DNA from: Chloroflexota bacterium
GTDB taxonomy: Bacteria; Chloroflexota; Anaerolineae; UBA3071
Length of the DNA: 11,747 nt
Assembly (NCBI GenBank): GCA_014383605.1
Contig: JACNHM010000226.1
Location: 2,482 to 14,228, forward strand
Reading direction: 5' to 3'
The notes below the pieces were generated by a model, which made no database searches, was not told the origin of the DNA, and saw only the letters and a program-made list of their open reading frames with translations. Below, piece after piece: positions 1 to 8,390 of the stretch. The position numbers and the translations under genes were made by a program. The first letter of the stretch is position 1. Each line of letters begins with the position of its first letter.

Positions 1-163
1 CCTCAAGCACCTCAATCCGCTTCAGATCATCCACTCCGACCAGAGCCACGAATGGCTTGCCGTGCCGCTTTATGATGAAGCGCTCGCCCCCCCAGACCAC
101 GCGGTTGCTGAGCTCTGAGAACCTGGCCTTCGCCTCCCGCACGCTAACCGTTGACACAGTCAT
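1..163 (-). CDS. Phd/YefM-family antitoxin (partial, 3' end beyond window)
   Basis: The first 54 residues are visible; the gene runs off the left edge. They match the N-terminal part of Phd/YefM antitoxins: a short strand ([16 protein letters not shown], residues 3-18), then a stretch with [13 protein letters not shown] and DDLKRIE. In this family the N-terminal half binds DNA and the C-terminal half neutralises a toxin, usually RelE/ParE, Doc or VapC/PIN. The ATG at 163-161 follows a good GGGAGG ribosome binding site. A consensus promoter and a palindrome lie just upstream, as expected for an autoregulated toxin-antitoxin operon. A toxin gene is expected to the left of position 1, but this is inference. 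It could also be a solitary antitoxin. Confidence 0.9.
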   Translation of the reverse strand, partial: MTVSTVSVREAKARFSELSNRVVWGGERFIIKRHGKPFVALVGVDDLKRIEVLE

Positions 164-183
164 AACCGCTCCCTCCCAATTAT

Positions 184-212
184 GGTCACAATGACATATT
201 GTCTCCGCGACC
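184..212. promoter_or_regulatory. Palindromic operator-like site upstream of the antitoxin
   Basis: Nested dyads lie between the -10 box and the ribosome binding site: ACAAT-N5-ATTGT (188-202), GACA-N3-TGTC (193-203), and outer arms GGTC (184-187) and GACC (209-212). The position overlaps the expected transcription start, which fits repression of the promoter by the antitoxin or antitoxin-toxin complex. The binding role is inferred; the symmetry is seen directly. Confidence 0.5.
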
Positions 213-240
213 ATTATACATCTTTGGGCTTCCTTGTCAA
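213..240 (-). promoter_or_regulatory. Consensus sigma70 promoter for the Phd/YefM gene
   Basis: On the minus strand a perfect TTGACA (-35, complement of 235-240) and a perfect TATAAT (-10, complement of 213-218) are separated by 16 bp. It points at the antitoxin ATG about 50 bp downstream. No other intergenic gap in the window shows such a consensus promoter. Confidence 0.85.
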
Positions 241-333
241 ACTGCCAGGGCGGGGATTGAAAGGGCCCAGACCGTTTCGCACATCGTGGCCGGGGACGAC
301 CAATGTGCAGCCCATCTCTTGGCACATCACTTG

Positions 334-1500
<1,167 letters not shown>

Positions 1501-1522
1501 TGCCTGTCCTCCTGTGAGAGTC

Positions 1523-1562
1523 GGTAGGTTGGTAAATTGGTAGATTGGTAGATTGGTAGATT
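1523..1562. repeat. 8-bp tandem repeat upstream of sucC (GGTAGATT x5)
   Basis: Five consecutive octamers: GGTAGGTT, GGTAAATT and then GGTAGATT three times. The array fills much of the 94-bp gap between the glycosyltransferase stop (1595) and the sucC start (1500), just upstream of the sucC ribosome binding site. No promoter is evident in this gap. Confidence 0.9.
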
Positions 1563-1594
1563 GGGACATCAGCCCCGTCAGACCCCTCAGTCCC

Positions 1595-4500
1595 CTACTC
1601 CAGTGCCCCAAAGGCCACCACACGGCAGCCGTGGCTGTCGCTCACGATCACGCGGCCATCCGACCCCACGGCGATGCCCACGGGCTTGCGGAACTGGCCG
1701 GGGCCGTCGCCCAGGGAGCCGAACTGACCCAGCGGCTGGCCGTCGGCGCTGAAGACCAGCACCCGCCCGCCCTCGGGGTCGGTGACGTAGACGTTGCCCA
1801 CAGGGCCGATGGCGATGTGCGGGCTATCCAGCGTGTTGGCCTGCCCCACCGGCCAGCGCTCCAGCACGGCGCCGCCGGCATCCAGCCGCCACAAGATGCC
1901 GCTCATGGCCTCCACCAGGTAGATGTCTCCTGACGGCGACACGCCGACGTCGGTGGGCTGGCCGGGGCCGATCTGTTCCTCCGGCCCGCCGACCTGCGCC
2001 AAACGAGCGCCCTCAGGTGAGACTTTCAGCAGCCGCACGCCGCCGGTGTCGGCGACGTAGAGGTTGTCCTGGGCGTCAATGCCCAGCCCCCGCGGGCGGT
2101 AGAAGGCCAGATCACGACCGAAAGCGACCAGGAACTGGCCCTCGGGCGTGAAGCGCTGCAGGCGGTGGGCCACGGCGTCGAGGACGACGACGTTGCCCTG
2201 CGCATCCACCACCAGGTCAAAAGGCTCGACGAACTGGCCGTCGCCCTCGCCTTCCTTGCCCCAGGACAGCAGCGGCTCGCCTTCGGCGCTGAGCTTGACC
2301 ACACGACGATTATCGGCATCGGCCACGTAAACGTTGCCCGCCGCGTCCACGGCCACGCCGCGGGGCATCTGGAACTCCGCTTTGCCGCTCCCGCAACGCC
2401 CGACCTGCCAGAGCAGGTCCAGTTCGAGGACGGGGAACTCGCCGGCCGGGCCGACGGCCGGCGGCGGCGCTGCTGGCGCCGGCTCCGGCGCGATCTCCGG
2501 CTCCACGGGAATCCTCTCCGGCGTGGGCACAGGCGGCGGTATCACCAGTTCCGGCAGCTCCAACCCCTCCGGTATCTCCTCCAGCGGGAAGAGGTACTGG
2601 CTGGGGATGATCTCCTGGCCGCCGCCTGGCGGCGACCACCAGAGCTGCATATCCCGGCTGCCGCCCATCTGGAAGTAGCGCACCTCGATGTCGTGGAAGC
2701 CCTCGGTGAGTTGGATGCTGCCCTCGCGGTATTCGGAACCGTGCTCGCCGCCGTTGTCCACCACCAGTTGCCCGTCCACGGTGACGAGGGAGCCATCGTC
2801 GGAGCGGGTGCCGAAACGGTAGGTCCCGGCGCGGGGGGCGGCGATCTTGCCCTTCCAGAGGATGCTGAACGGCGCGCGCAGCGGGTTGTTGGGCAGGATG
2901 AAGAGATCACGCTGGATGAGCGCCGGCGTGCCGCTCCAACTGGGGTTGGAGTGGTAGTAACCCACCAGACCGTTGGTGGCGCCCGGCAGCGTGTAGAGCG
3001 CTCCTGCTCCCACCGCCCGCAGATCGAAATCGGGGCCTGACCAGGCCAGCCGCAGGCTCTGCGGTGTGTCCTTCGAAATGAATTCGGCCTCGAAGCCGTA
3101 GAAGCCGCCGGCCAGCGTGCGCTGCACCTCGGCACGGCCATCGTCCGCTTCCAACAGAAGCTGGCCATCGAGAAGGACGCGGGCGCGGCCGCCGGCGGCG
3201 GTCAGCTCGAAGCGGTACTCGCCGTAGCGGGGCACCAGCAGCGCCCCCTCCCAGGAAGCAGCAAAGGGCGGTGTCAGCGGCGGCGCGGTGGCCCAGTCGA
3301 AGTCAAAGATCTCGTCGCGCTGCGCCCGTGCCGGGGCCGCGGTCGTCTCCTGTCCCTGGAAGTAGCGCCCGGCCAGGCCGCGGGCGGCGGTCAGCGTCTC
3401 CTGCGGCACCTCGAAGGAAATGAACAGCGCCCGTCCCACGCTGTCGCGGTGCACCTGCCACGTCCCGCCCGGATAGACCTGCTGGAAGAGGGGACCCAGC
3501 CGCGCGTCCACCGGCTCCAGCACGTAGATCAGGTCGCGGCTCAGGTCCTCCCGCAGCGGTACCTGCTGCCCCAGGTTGAGCGGCGTGGCCTGCCGCCGGC
3601 CAATGAAGCGCACCGCCGAGTGGTGCGGGTATCCCGGGGTCATGAGGATGTAGGGATCGCCCTCCAGTTCGGCCAGGTAGTGGCCGACGGCGGACTCGCT
3701 GGGGCTGTAGGCGAACAAGACGCTGGGGTCTTGCGCCTGCTTGAGGAAGTAGGTGCGCGCGTTGCCGATGCCCACGCCGACAACCAGCAGCGCCAAGGCG
3801 CCGGCGAAGACCCGTTCCGACGGCGCGTCGCGCCAGCCGGCGCGGCGCACGGCCCGCCAGGTCTGGTCCAGCACCACAGCGGCCAGCAGGTAGACGAGCG
3901 GCACCAGGCCGATGGGCCGGCGGGCGGTCGGCGCTTCGTGGGCCACGGAGAGCACGGCCACGCTGGCCACGGCGATGAACCAGGTCACGTAGAGGAAGGG
4001 CAGCGGGCGAAGGAGGTGGCGCAGGGCGTAGGCCAGGCCCAGGACGAAGAGCACGCCGACGACCACATCCAAGAGTGGCGCGCCGGGCAGGTTGTTCAGC
4101 GCCGCGGCGTCGCCCGTCCAATTGAACATGAAAAGCGTCTTGCGCAGGTTGCTCCACAGCGGCTCGTAGGAGCCGACTCGTTCCACGTCGCGAAAAACGG
4201 AGATGTGCCGCGTGCGGCTGAGGAAGACGTTCCAGTGCTGCAATACGTACACGCCCAGCGGCAGCACGGTCAGCGCCGCCGCCCCGGCGAAGCAGGCCAG
4301 GCCCTCCCATTGAGACAAGGGGACAAGGTGAAGGGGAGACAAGGAGACCAGTTTCCTTGTCTCCTTGTCTCCTTGTCTCCTTGTCCCAACACCCGTCACC
4401 GCCGCGTGCACCAGCCAGTATAGCAAAAACACTGCAACGAGGAACGGAATCACCCTGAACGCTGTGTAGGTGTTCAGCCCGGCGCTGAGGGCCACGCCGG

Positions 4501-5380
4501 CCAGCGCCCAGTCGCGCCGCCGTCCGTGGCGCAGCGCCCGCAGCAGAAAGTAGAACAGCAGCACCTCGAACAGCGGCACCAGGATGAGCTCGTAGATGAT
4601 GCGGCTGAAGGTGAGGTGCCAGCGCGAGGCGGCCAGCAGCCCGGCGGCGGCCAGACCCACCTGCGACCCGAAGAGGTCGCGGGCCAGGAAGTAGAAGGCC
4701 AGCACGGTCAGCGTGCCGCCGATGGCCGAGACCAGCCGCATGGTGGGGACAGTGGCGCCGAACAGCTTGAAGGACAGGGCCAGCAAGTAGGTGAAGAAGG
4801 TGGCCTGCCCCTCGTTGGTCTCGGCGTAGGGGGTGTAGGGCGCGCCGGCCAGCCACTGCAGAGCATCGAGCCCGTTGTTGCACTCGTCCGACTGGCAGCC
4901 GTTGGGGATGGCGTCGAGTTGCCAGGTGCGCAGGAAAAAAGCAGCAAGCAGGATGAGCAGCAATAAGCCGAGTTCCCGTTTCGAATATCGGATTTCGAAT
5001 TTCGCAATCCGCAATCCGCAATCCGCAATCCGCAATTCTCCAAACCACACGGCGGCGAGGAAGAGGGGGATGCTGATGAGCCAGAGCCAGAGGGCCGGGC
5101 CGGTGAATTGTGTCGGTGAGCCGCGGCCGCGCCAGAAGAGGACGAAGGCGACGATGCCGAGCAGCAAGGCGACAGCGGCCAGGGCCAGCGTCCCGCGCGG
5201 CCAGCGGCGGCGCGACGGCAGTTGGGGCCAGGGCGCCGGCTTCTCCGCCGAGGCGACGAAGACCAGCGCGGCCACGGCGAAGAAGATGGCCGCGTCGTTA
5301 GCGACACCGCCTTTGCTCAGCGTGCGCTGGGCCACAGCAGCCAGAATGAAAGCAAGAACGAAAGCCAGCAAACGTTTCAT
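1595..5380 (-). CDS. GT39/ArnT-type membrane glycosyltransferase fused to two PA14 domains and an NHL propeller
   Basis: This 1261-residue protein has about a dozen hydrophobic segments in residues 1-545. After a membrane helix at about 137-153 comes the loop motif SDECNNG (D165, E166), typical of the catalytic acidic pair in GT-C enzymes of the PMT/ArnT type, which move sugars from polyprenyl-phosphate donors on the outer face of the membrane. Residues about 666-800 and 803-932 are two PA14-like beta domains (GLAGRYF...; GLVGYYH...), often carbohydrate-binding. A proline-rich linker (about 940-985) leads to six NHL-type blades (about 993-1259; e.g. [20 protein letters not shown]). The ATG at 5380-5378 has a strong GGAGG site and overlaps the transposase stop as ATGA. 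Two non-triplet tandem repeats interrupt the membrane part at residues 114-125 and 331-356. Acceptor and sugar are unknown. The gene is probably intact. Confidence 0.88.
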   Translation of the reverse strand: MKRLLAFVLAFILAAVAQRTLSKGGVANDAAIFFAVAALVFVASAEKPAPWPQLPSRRRWPRGTLALAAVALLLGIVAFVLFWRGRGSPTQFTGPALWLWLISIPLFLAAVWFGELRIADCGLRIAKFEIRYSKRELGLLLLILLAAFFLRTWQLDAIPNGCQSDECNNGLDALQWLAGAPYTPYAETNEGQATFFTYLLALSFKLFGATVPTMRLVSAIGGTLTVLAFYFLARDLFGSQVGLAAAGLLAASRWHLTFSRIIYELILVPLFEVLLFYFLLRALRHGRRRDWALAGVALSAGLNTYTAFRVIPFLVAVFLLYWLVHAAVTGVGTRRQGDKETRKLVSLSPLHLVPLSQWEGLACFAGAAALTVLPLGVYVLQHWNVFLSRTRHISVFRDVERVGSYEPLWSNLRKTLFMFNWTGDAAALNNLPGAPLLDVVVGVLFVLGLAYALRHLLRPLPFLYVTWFIAVASVAVLSVAHEAPTARRPIGLVPLVYLLAAVVLDQTWRAVRRAGWRDAPSERVFAGALALLVVGVGIGNARTYFLKQAQDPSVLFAYSPSESAVGHYLAELEGDPYILMTPGYPHHSAVRFIGRRQATPLNLGQQVPLREDLSRDLIYVLEPVDARLGPLFQQVYPGGTWQVHRDSVGRALFISFEVPQETLTAARGLAGRYFQGQETTAAPARAQRDEIFDFDWATAPPLTPPFAASWEGALLVPRYGEYRFELTAAGGRARVLLDGQLLLEADDGRAEVQRTLAGGFYGFEAEFISKDTPQSLRLAWSGPDFDLRAVGAGALYTLPGATNGLVGYYHSNPSWSGTPALIQRDLFILPNNPLRAPFSILWKGKIAAPRAGTYRFGTRSDDGSLVTVDGQLVVDNGGEHGSEYREGSIQLTEGFHDIEVRYFQMGGSRDMQLWWSPPGGGQEIIPSQYLFPLEEIPEGLELPELVIPPPVPTPERIPVEPEIAPEPAPAAPPPAVGPAGEFPVLELDLLWQVGRCGSGKAEFQMPRGVAVDAAGNVYVADADNRRVVKLSAEGEPLLSWGKEGEGDGQFVEPFDLVVDAQGNVVVLDAVAHRLQRFTPEGQFLVAFGRDLAFYRPRGLGIDAQDNLYVADTGGVRLLKVSPEGARLAQVGGPEEQIGPGQPTDVGVSPSGDIYLVEAMSGILWRLDAGGAVLERWPVGQANTLDSPHIAIGPVGNVYVTDPEGGRVLVFSADGQPLGQFGSLGDGPGQFRKPVGIAVGSDGRVIVSDSHGCRVVAFGALE
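4312..4386. repeat. Inverted/tandem octamer repeat inside the glycosyltransferase gene
   Basis: The right arm is four tandem octamers of CCTTGTCT/CCTTGTCC (4355-4386). The left arm holds complementary GAGACAAGG/GGACAAGG units (4312-4345). An exact 11-bp inverted match, 4335-4345 with 4354-4364, encloses an 8-nt loop. The segment encodes residues about 331-356, a positively charged stretch ([10 protein letters not shown]) between two membrane helices, so it is probably a cytoplasmic loop. The 8-bp unit is not a multiple of three. Confidence 0.9.
5004..5038. repeat. 7-bp tandem repeat (GCAATCC) inside the glycosyltransferase gene
   Basis: Four perfect GCAATCC heptamers (5004-5031) are followed by a degenerate fifth (GCAATTC, 5032-5038). 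Read on the coding strand they give residues 114-125 ([12 protein letters not shown]), in the loop between the membrane helices at about 97-114 and 137-153. A unit gain or loss would shift the reading frame. Confidence 0.9.
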
Positions 5381-6183
5381 CGCTCACCTCCGATCAGCGC
5401 CTCACGCACATAGTCCTCAACTGTCTCAGGCGGAGGGAGATGGCGGATGTTGTCCGGATTATCGCGATCCAGAACCCAATTGTCCGGATTCTGGCGAATG
5501 TAGCGACGGATAGCCTGCAATTCGCGCTCGTTGCGGATGATGTGCTCGTAATAGTTCCGCTGCCAGAACTTAGCCTGCCGCGTCGGATCGTTGGCCTCGA
5601 TCCAGTCCAAGTACACCGTGAACACCAGTGATTGAAACGCCCCCACCACATCACCCAACGTAGGGTCTAGATTCGCCTTTTGGGGGTCGGGAATGATCCA
5701 CGGCGCAATTTGCGCATCTTGGGCAGCCGCAAGGGCTGCCCCTACGTCACGCCCACCACTTGTAGGGGCAGGGCTTGCCCCTGCCCAATTTGCCCCCACC
5801 ACGCCTTCCTGGGCAACCGCAAGGGTTGCCCCTACGTCACGCCCACCATTCGTAGGGGCAGGGCTTGCCCCTGCCCAATCCACCCCCGCGCCACCATTCT
5901 GGGCAACCGCAAGGGTTGCCCCTACGTCGTTCACCGGGTGCATCCACACGATGAAATGGACGTGATTGGGCATGACGACAAACTCATCCAAACCGATGGT
6001 CGGAAACCAGCCAGGCAGCGCACGCCAAACATCCGTGAGGATTCCAGTCACGACAGGATCATCCAAAACACATTCACGTCCCAGGGTGCAAACGGTGACG
6101 AAATAGGTCCCGGGCTGGGTGTAATCGTATCCCTTCAACCGAATCGAACGACGATGATGCTTCTGTGGATCGTAGCGCACCAC
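5377..6183 (-). CDS. REP-associated tyrosine transposase (RAYT, Y1/HUH family) with internal repeats
   Basis: The 268-residue product has the HUH nuclease core of IS200/IS605-like Y1 transposases: strand GTYFVTVCT (about 25-33), MPNHVHFIVWM with the metal-binding H74-x-H76, and FWQRNYYEHIIRNE (206-219) carrying the candidate catalytic tyrosine Y211 or Y212, followed by the YIRQNPDNW motif typical of RAYTs. These enzymes cut and move REP hairpins. Between the HUH strand and the second half is an insertion of about 70 residues: two 30-residue repeats (87-116, 117-146) plus a third start (147-155), all encoded by REP-like hairpins. The start is GTG at 6183 or the next GTG codon; GGAGG lies 5 or 8 nt upstream. 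The 3' end supplies the ribosome binding site of the next gene and overlaps it by ATGA. Activity with the insertion is uncertain. Confidence 0.9.
   Translation of the reverse strand: MVRYDPQKHHRRSIRLKGYDYTQPGTYFVTVCTLGRECVLDDPVVTGILTDVWRALPGWFPTIGLDEFVVMPNHVHFIVWMHPVNDVGATLAVAQNGGAGVDWAGASPAPTNGGRDVGATLAVAQEGVVGANWAGASPAPTSGGRDVGAALAAAQDAQIAPWIIPDPQKANLDPTLGDVVGAFQSLVFTVYLDWIEANDPTRQAKFWQRNYYEHIIRNERELQAIRRYIRQNPDNWVLDRDNPDNIRHLPPPETVEDYVREALIGGER
5721..5925. repeat. REP/REPIN-like hairpin array (five hairpins, 90-bp period)
   Basis: Five 25-bp elements share one design: a GTAG foot, an 8-bp stem, a CTTGC loop and the stem complement. They lie at 5721-5745 (minus), 5762-5786 (plus), 5811-5835 (minus), 5852-5876 (plus) and 5901-5925 (minus). 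Stems are GGGCAGCC in the first, GGGCAACC in the third and fifth, and GGGCAGGG in the second and fourth. Elements 1-2 and 3-4 face each other with GTAG feet inward, separated by near-identical 16-bp spacers (GTCACGCCCACCA...). Spacers of 24 bp separate the pairs, so the whole has a 90-bp period, equal to 30 codons. GTAG-footed hairpins are the known substrates of RAYT enzymes; that these are substrates of this enzyme is inference. Confidence 0.9.
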
Positions 6184-6219
6184 TGGTGCCTCCTAATGAC
6201 GACAAAGTTGACTGCGTCA

Positions 6220-6462
6220 GTTCTACTCGTTCAGCCTATGCACACTGGGCCGGATGTCGAGTTCGTCAATGAGAGCGTTCAACTCAGCATCGTTGAGCGG
6301 GCGGCCCTGGCCCGCATAGGCGGTCAGGGCGGCCTCCATCATGTTGGTGCCGAACGTGCGCCCCTCGTAGCAGGGCGTCGTCGTGATCACCAAGCGCACG
6401 CCCCGTTCCCGCAGCAATTCGATGTTCGCTTCGGTGGTGGTATTGGTGACCACTGTCTTGCC
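6220..6462 (-). pseudogene. Duplicated 3' fragment of the quinate-dehydrogenase-like gene
   Basis: This stretch aligns without gaps to 8148-8390, the last 76 codons plus stop of the intact gene, with 11 mismatches in 243 bp. Seven differences are synonymous; the rest change only three residues (E for D, N for S, E for Q). A frame of 76 codons with a GTG at 6453 stays open, but it lacks the N-terminal three quarters and a convincing ribosome binding site. It is therefore most likely a remnant. Homology stops abruptly at about 6462, close to the end of the AbiEi-like gene (6483). Confidence 0.88.
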
Positions 6463-6482
6463 TCAGATGCTCTTCCACAAAG

Positions 6483-7223
6483 TCAACTCCACTGCGGCTG
6501 AAGGTGAAGGTCAAAGATGACCTTGCTGATGACGTAGCGCGGCAACGTCAGGTGGATGCCCCAGCGTTCGGCAATCGGTCGGTATATGGACGGGACCGAT
6601 TGGTGTCGCCCCGGTGGATAGACGATCTGTTCTGGCAATGAACGCCCCGCGCCGGCCCGGTGATAGAGTTCTTCGATGACCTCCAGAGGGACGAATCCTG
6701 TTTCCATCTCGACATTGATGGCCTCTAAAAGAGCGCCCAGGCGATGAGACAGCCCGCGCCGCTCGGCCTCGTCCACCAGCACGTCCCAGGCCAGAGAGTC
6801 TCGCTGTGCAATGAGGATGGCGGCGGCCTCGGCCAGGCTGGTTTCGCCCCGGGCTCGCTCCACCAGGTCAAGACAAAGATCCTCAGGAGCAATAAAGGCC
6901 AGCTCATCAATAGTCCGACGGCGCCGGTACCTCTTCGGCTCCAGGGTCGGGGCCAAGATGATGGCCGCCTGCACCGCGTGCACCTGAGCCGTGGTGGGCA
7001 AGGCTTCAAACACGCGGCATCCTTCCCCATCCACCTGGCGCCATACGGGAACATCTTCCGCATAGACCTGCAGGGTGGCCAGGTTCTCCAGTGGGGTCAG
7101 CCAGCGATGGTATTCATAGGCTGCCTGGGGACCTGTGATCAGGTAGGGCCTATCGAGGTTGACCAATCGCCTGGCCAGCCAGTCCAGACGGCGACCCGGC
7201 GAATATGCGTATGCACCTGCCAT
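6483..7223 (-). CDS. AbiEi-like protein (type IV antitoxin C-terminal-like), uncertain
   Basis: A 246-residue soluble protein. The ATG at 7223-7221 is preceded by AAGGAG seven nt upstream; the frame is open further but without a better start. Near the N-terminus, RPYLITGPQAAYEYHRWLTPLENLATLQVYAE resembles the core of AbiEi-family antitoxins (a statement on whether the site is present, followed by the 'AlelHG' region). LCLDLVERARGETSLAEAAAIL and the later AWDVLVDEAERRGLSHRLGALLEAI resemble their 'ERALLDLL' and 'RLGYLLE' segments. AbiEi proteins pair with AbiEii nucleotidyltransferase toxins or act alone in phage-defence loci. No winged-helix domain precedes it and no AbiEii gene is visible. 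It lies 20 bp downstream of the nuclease-like gene, so the two are probably one operon. The similarity is by eye and weak; an unrelated family is possible. Confidence 0.4.
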   Translation of the reverse strand: MAGAYAYSPGRRLDWLARRLVNLDRPYLITGPQAAYEYHRWLTPLENLATLQVYAEDVPVWRQVDGEGCRVFEALPTTAQVHAVQAAIILAPTLEPKRYRRRRTIDELAFIAPEDLCLDLVERARGETSLAEAAAILIAQRDSLAWDVLVDEAERRGLSHRLGALLEAINVEMETGFVPLEVIEELYHRAGAGRSLPEQIVYPPGRHQSVPSIYRPIAERWGIHLTLPRYVISKVIFDLHLQPQWS

Positions 7224-7243
7224 TCTGTCTCTCCTTGCCTGAA

Positions 7244-8143
7244 CTAGCGTACCACAACCTCTCCTGCCGCATCTTTGTCGCCGCTCGTTTCCGGCGGGCC
7301 AACAGATTCTGCAGCATCTGCTGGCATGCCATGCTCGAACAGAGTCAATTGCCGCCATCCATCTGGCCCATCCAGAGTGATCCGGCGCGGCACCAGCTTC
7401 CCCTCCTCCACGCCGCCCAGCCGGTGGATGTTTTCCACAACGGTGGGCAGGCAATACTCGGCCATTTCCTCCTGGATGTGATAGGTGTTGAAGCGCAGGA
7501 CCCTCCAGCCAACAGTCTCCAGGTCATTGTCCCGCAGATTGTCCAGGGGGATGCGCTCCGGGTCGGCGTGCCACGTATCGCCATCGGTCTCCACGTCAAT
7601 CTTACCCGAACCGCAGTAAATGGCAAAATCCAGCGCGTAGAAGCGATCTTTCACCGGCACGTACCGCTGCCGCTCGGCGCTGATCTCCAGCCGCTTGAAT
7701 TCGGCCCACAGCCGGTCTTCCAGTGGGCTTTCGTCGTACAGGTCGTTGATCTCCACAGCGTTCACGAACTTCCGCCAGGTGGTGGGAATGAAGATGATAC
7801 GCCGCCAGCGTCGGCTGACGATGGGCCGTGCCAACTGCTGTAATGGCGACAGTATCAACTGGTAGTAGCGTCGTTGTCCCTTCGCATCACGCGGCTCCTT
7901 GGGAAAAAGCTGCCAGCGAAAGACCTGGCGAACGTCCAGCACGCGGGCGTAATAGTTCACGGCGTGGGCTTCGTCGCCGAAGACCTTGGTCTGGTAGAAG
8001 GCCAGCCAGCGCGGCGGCCAGCGATCTTCGAGCCGTTTGGCCACGCTGTACACCGGGATGCGATACCAATGCTCATCGCGGGCAATGGCCAAGTCCAGCG
8101 GGTTGTTCATGATGGCCACCAGCACTTCGCCGCGAGTTCCCAT
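7244..8143 (-). CDS. DUF559/Vsr-like PD-(D/E)XK nuclease-domain protein
   Basis: A 299-residue protein. Residues about 138-226 fit the DUF559 domain of the Vsr/PD-(D/E)XK superfamily: an early acidic residue in SPLEDRLWAEFKRL (E142), then ALDFAIYCGSGKIDVETDGDTWH (D172, E185, D187, H192), then NLRDNDLETVGWRVLRF. These are the expected metal-binding and catalytic positions. The N-terminal 135 residues (IPVYSVAKRL, RRYYQLIL, RRWRRIIFIP) match no family I recognise and may be the substrate-recognition part. The ATG at 8143 is 7 bp after the stop of the upstream gene, with no clear ribosome binding site, so it may rely on translational coupling; ATG at 8110 is an alternative. The C-terminal 50 residues look disordered. 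Pairing with an AbiEi-like gene suggests defence, but this is inference. Confidence 0.72.
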   Translation of the reverse strand: MGTRGEVLVAIMNNPLDLAIARDEHWYRIPVYSVAKRLEDRWPPRWLAFYQTKVFGDEAHAVNYYARVLDVRQVFRWQLFPKEPRDAKGQRRYYQLILSPLQQLARPIVSRRWRRIIFIPTTWRKFVNAVEINDLYDESPLEDRLWAEFKRLEISAERQRYVPVKDRFYALDFAIYCGSGKIDVETDGDTWHADPERIPLDNLRDNDLETVGWRVLRFNTYHIQEEMAEYCLPTVVENIHRLGGVEEGKLVPRRITLDGPDGWRQLTLFEHGMPADAAESVGPPETSGDKDAAGEVVVR

Positions 8144-8147
8144 AGCG

Positions 8148-8390
8148 GTTCTACTCGTTCAGCCTATGCACGCTGGGCCGGATGTCGAGATCGTCAATGA
8201 GAGCGTTCAACTCAGCATCGCTGAGCGGGCGGCCCTGGCCCGCATAGGCGGTCAGGGCGGCCTCCATCATGTTGGTGCCGAAGGTACGCCCCTCGTAGCA
8301 AGGCGTCGTCGTGATCACCAGGCGCACGCCCCGCTGGCGCAGCAATTCGATGTTCGCTTCGGTGGTGGTATTGGTGACCACCGTCTTGCC
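8148..8390. repeat. 243-bp direct repeat, upstream copy
   Basis: This is the partner of 6220-6462 in the same orientation (offset 1928 bp, about 95% identical). It comprises the 3' end of the intact quinate-dehydrogenase-like gene up to and just past its stop codon. The two copies flank exactly the nuclease-like and AbiEi-like genes. Confidence 0.93.

Noticed and set aside
241..263. A GGGCGGGGATTGAAAG stretch resembling the end of a CRISPR repeat
   Set aside because: Only one copy is present, with no spacing pattern, second repeat or cas gene nearby.
3303..5048. Long alternative minus-strand frame inside the glycosyltransferase gene
   Set aside because: The translation is arginine- and alanine-rich with no conserved motifs; it is a frame-shifted reading of the true gene, noted only for the slippage argument.
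6223..6453. A separate small 76-residue gene
   Set aside because: It is a near-copy of the C-terminal end of the neighbouring 300-residue protein and lacks its own ribosome binding site, so it is listed as a remnant.
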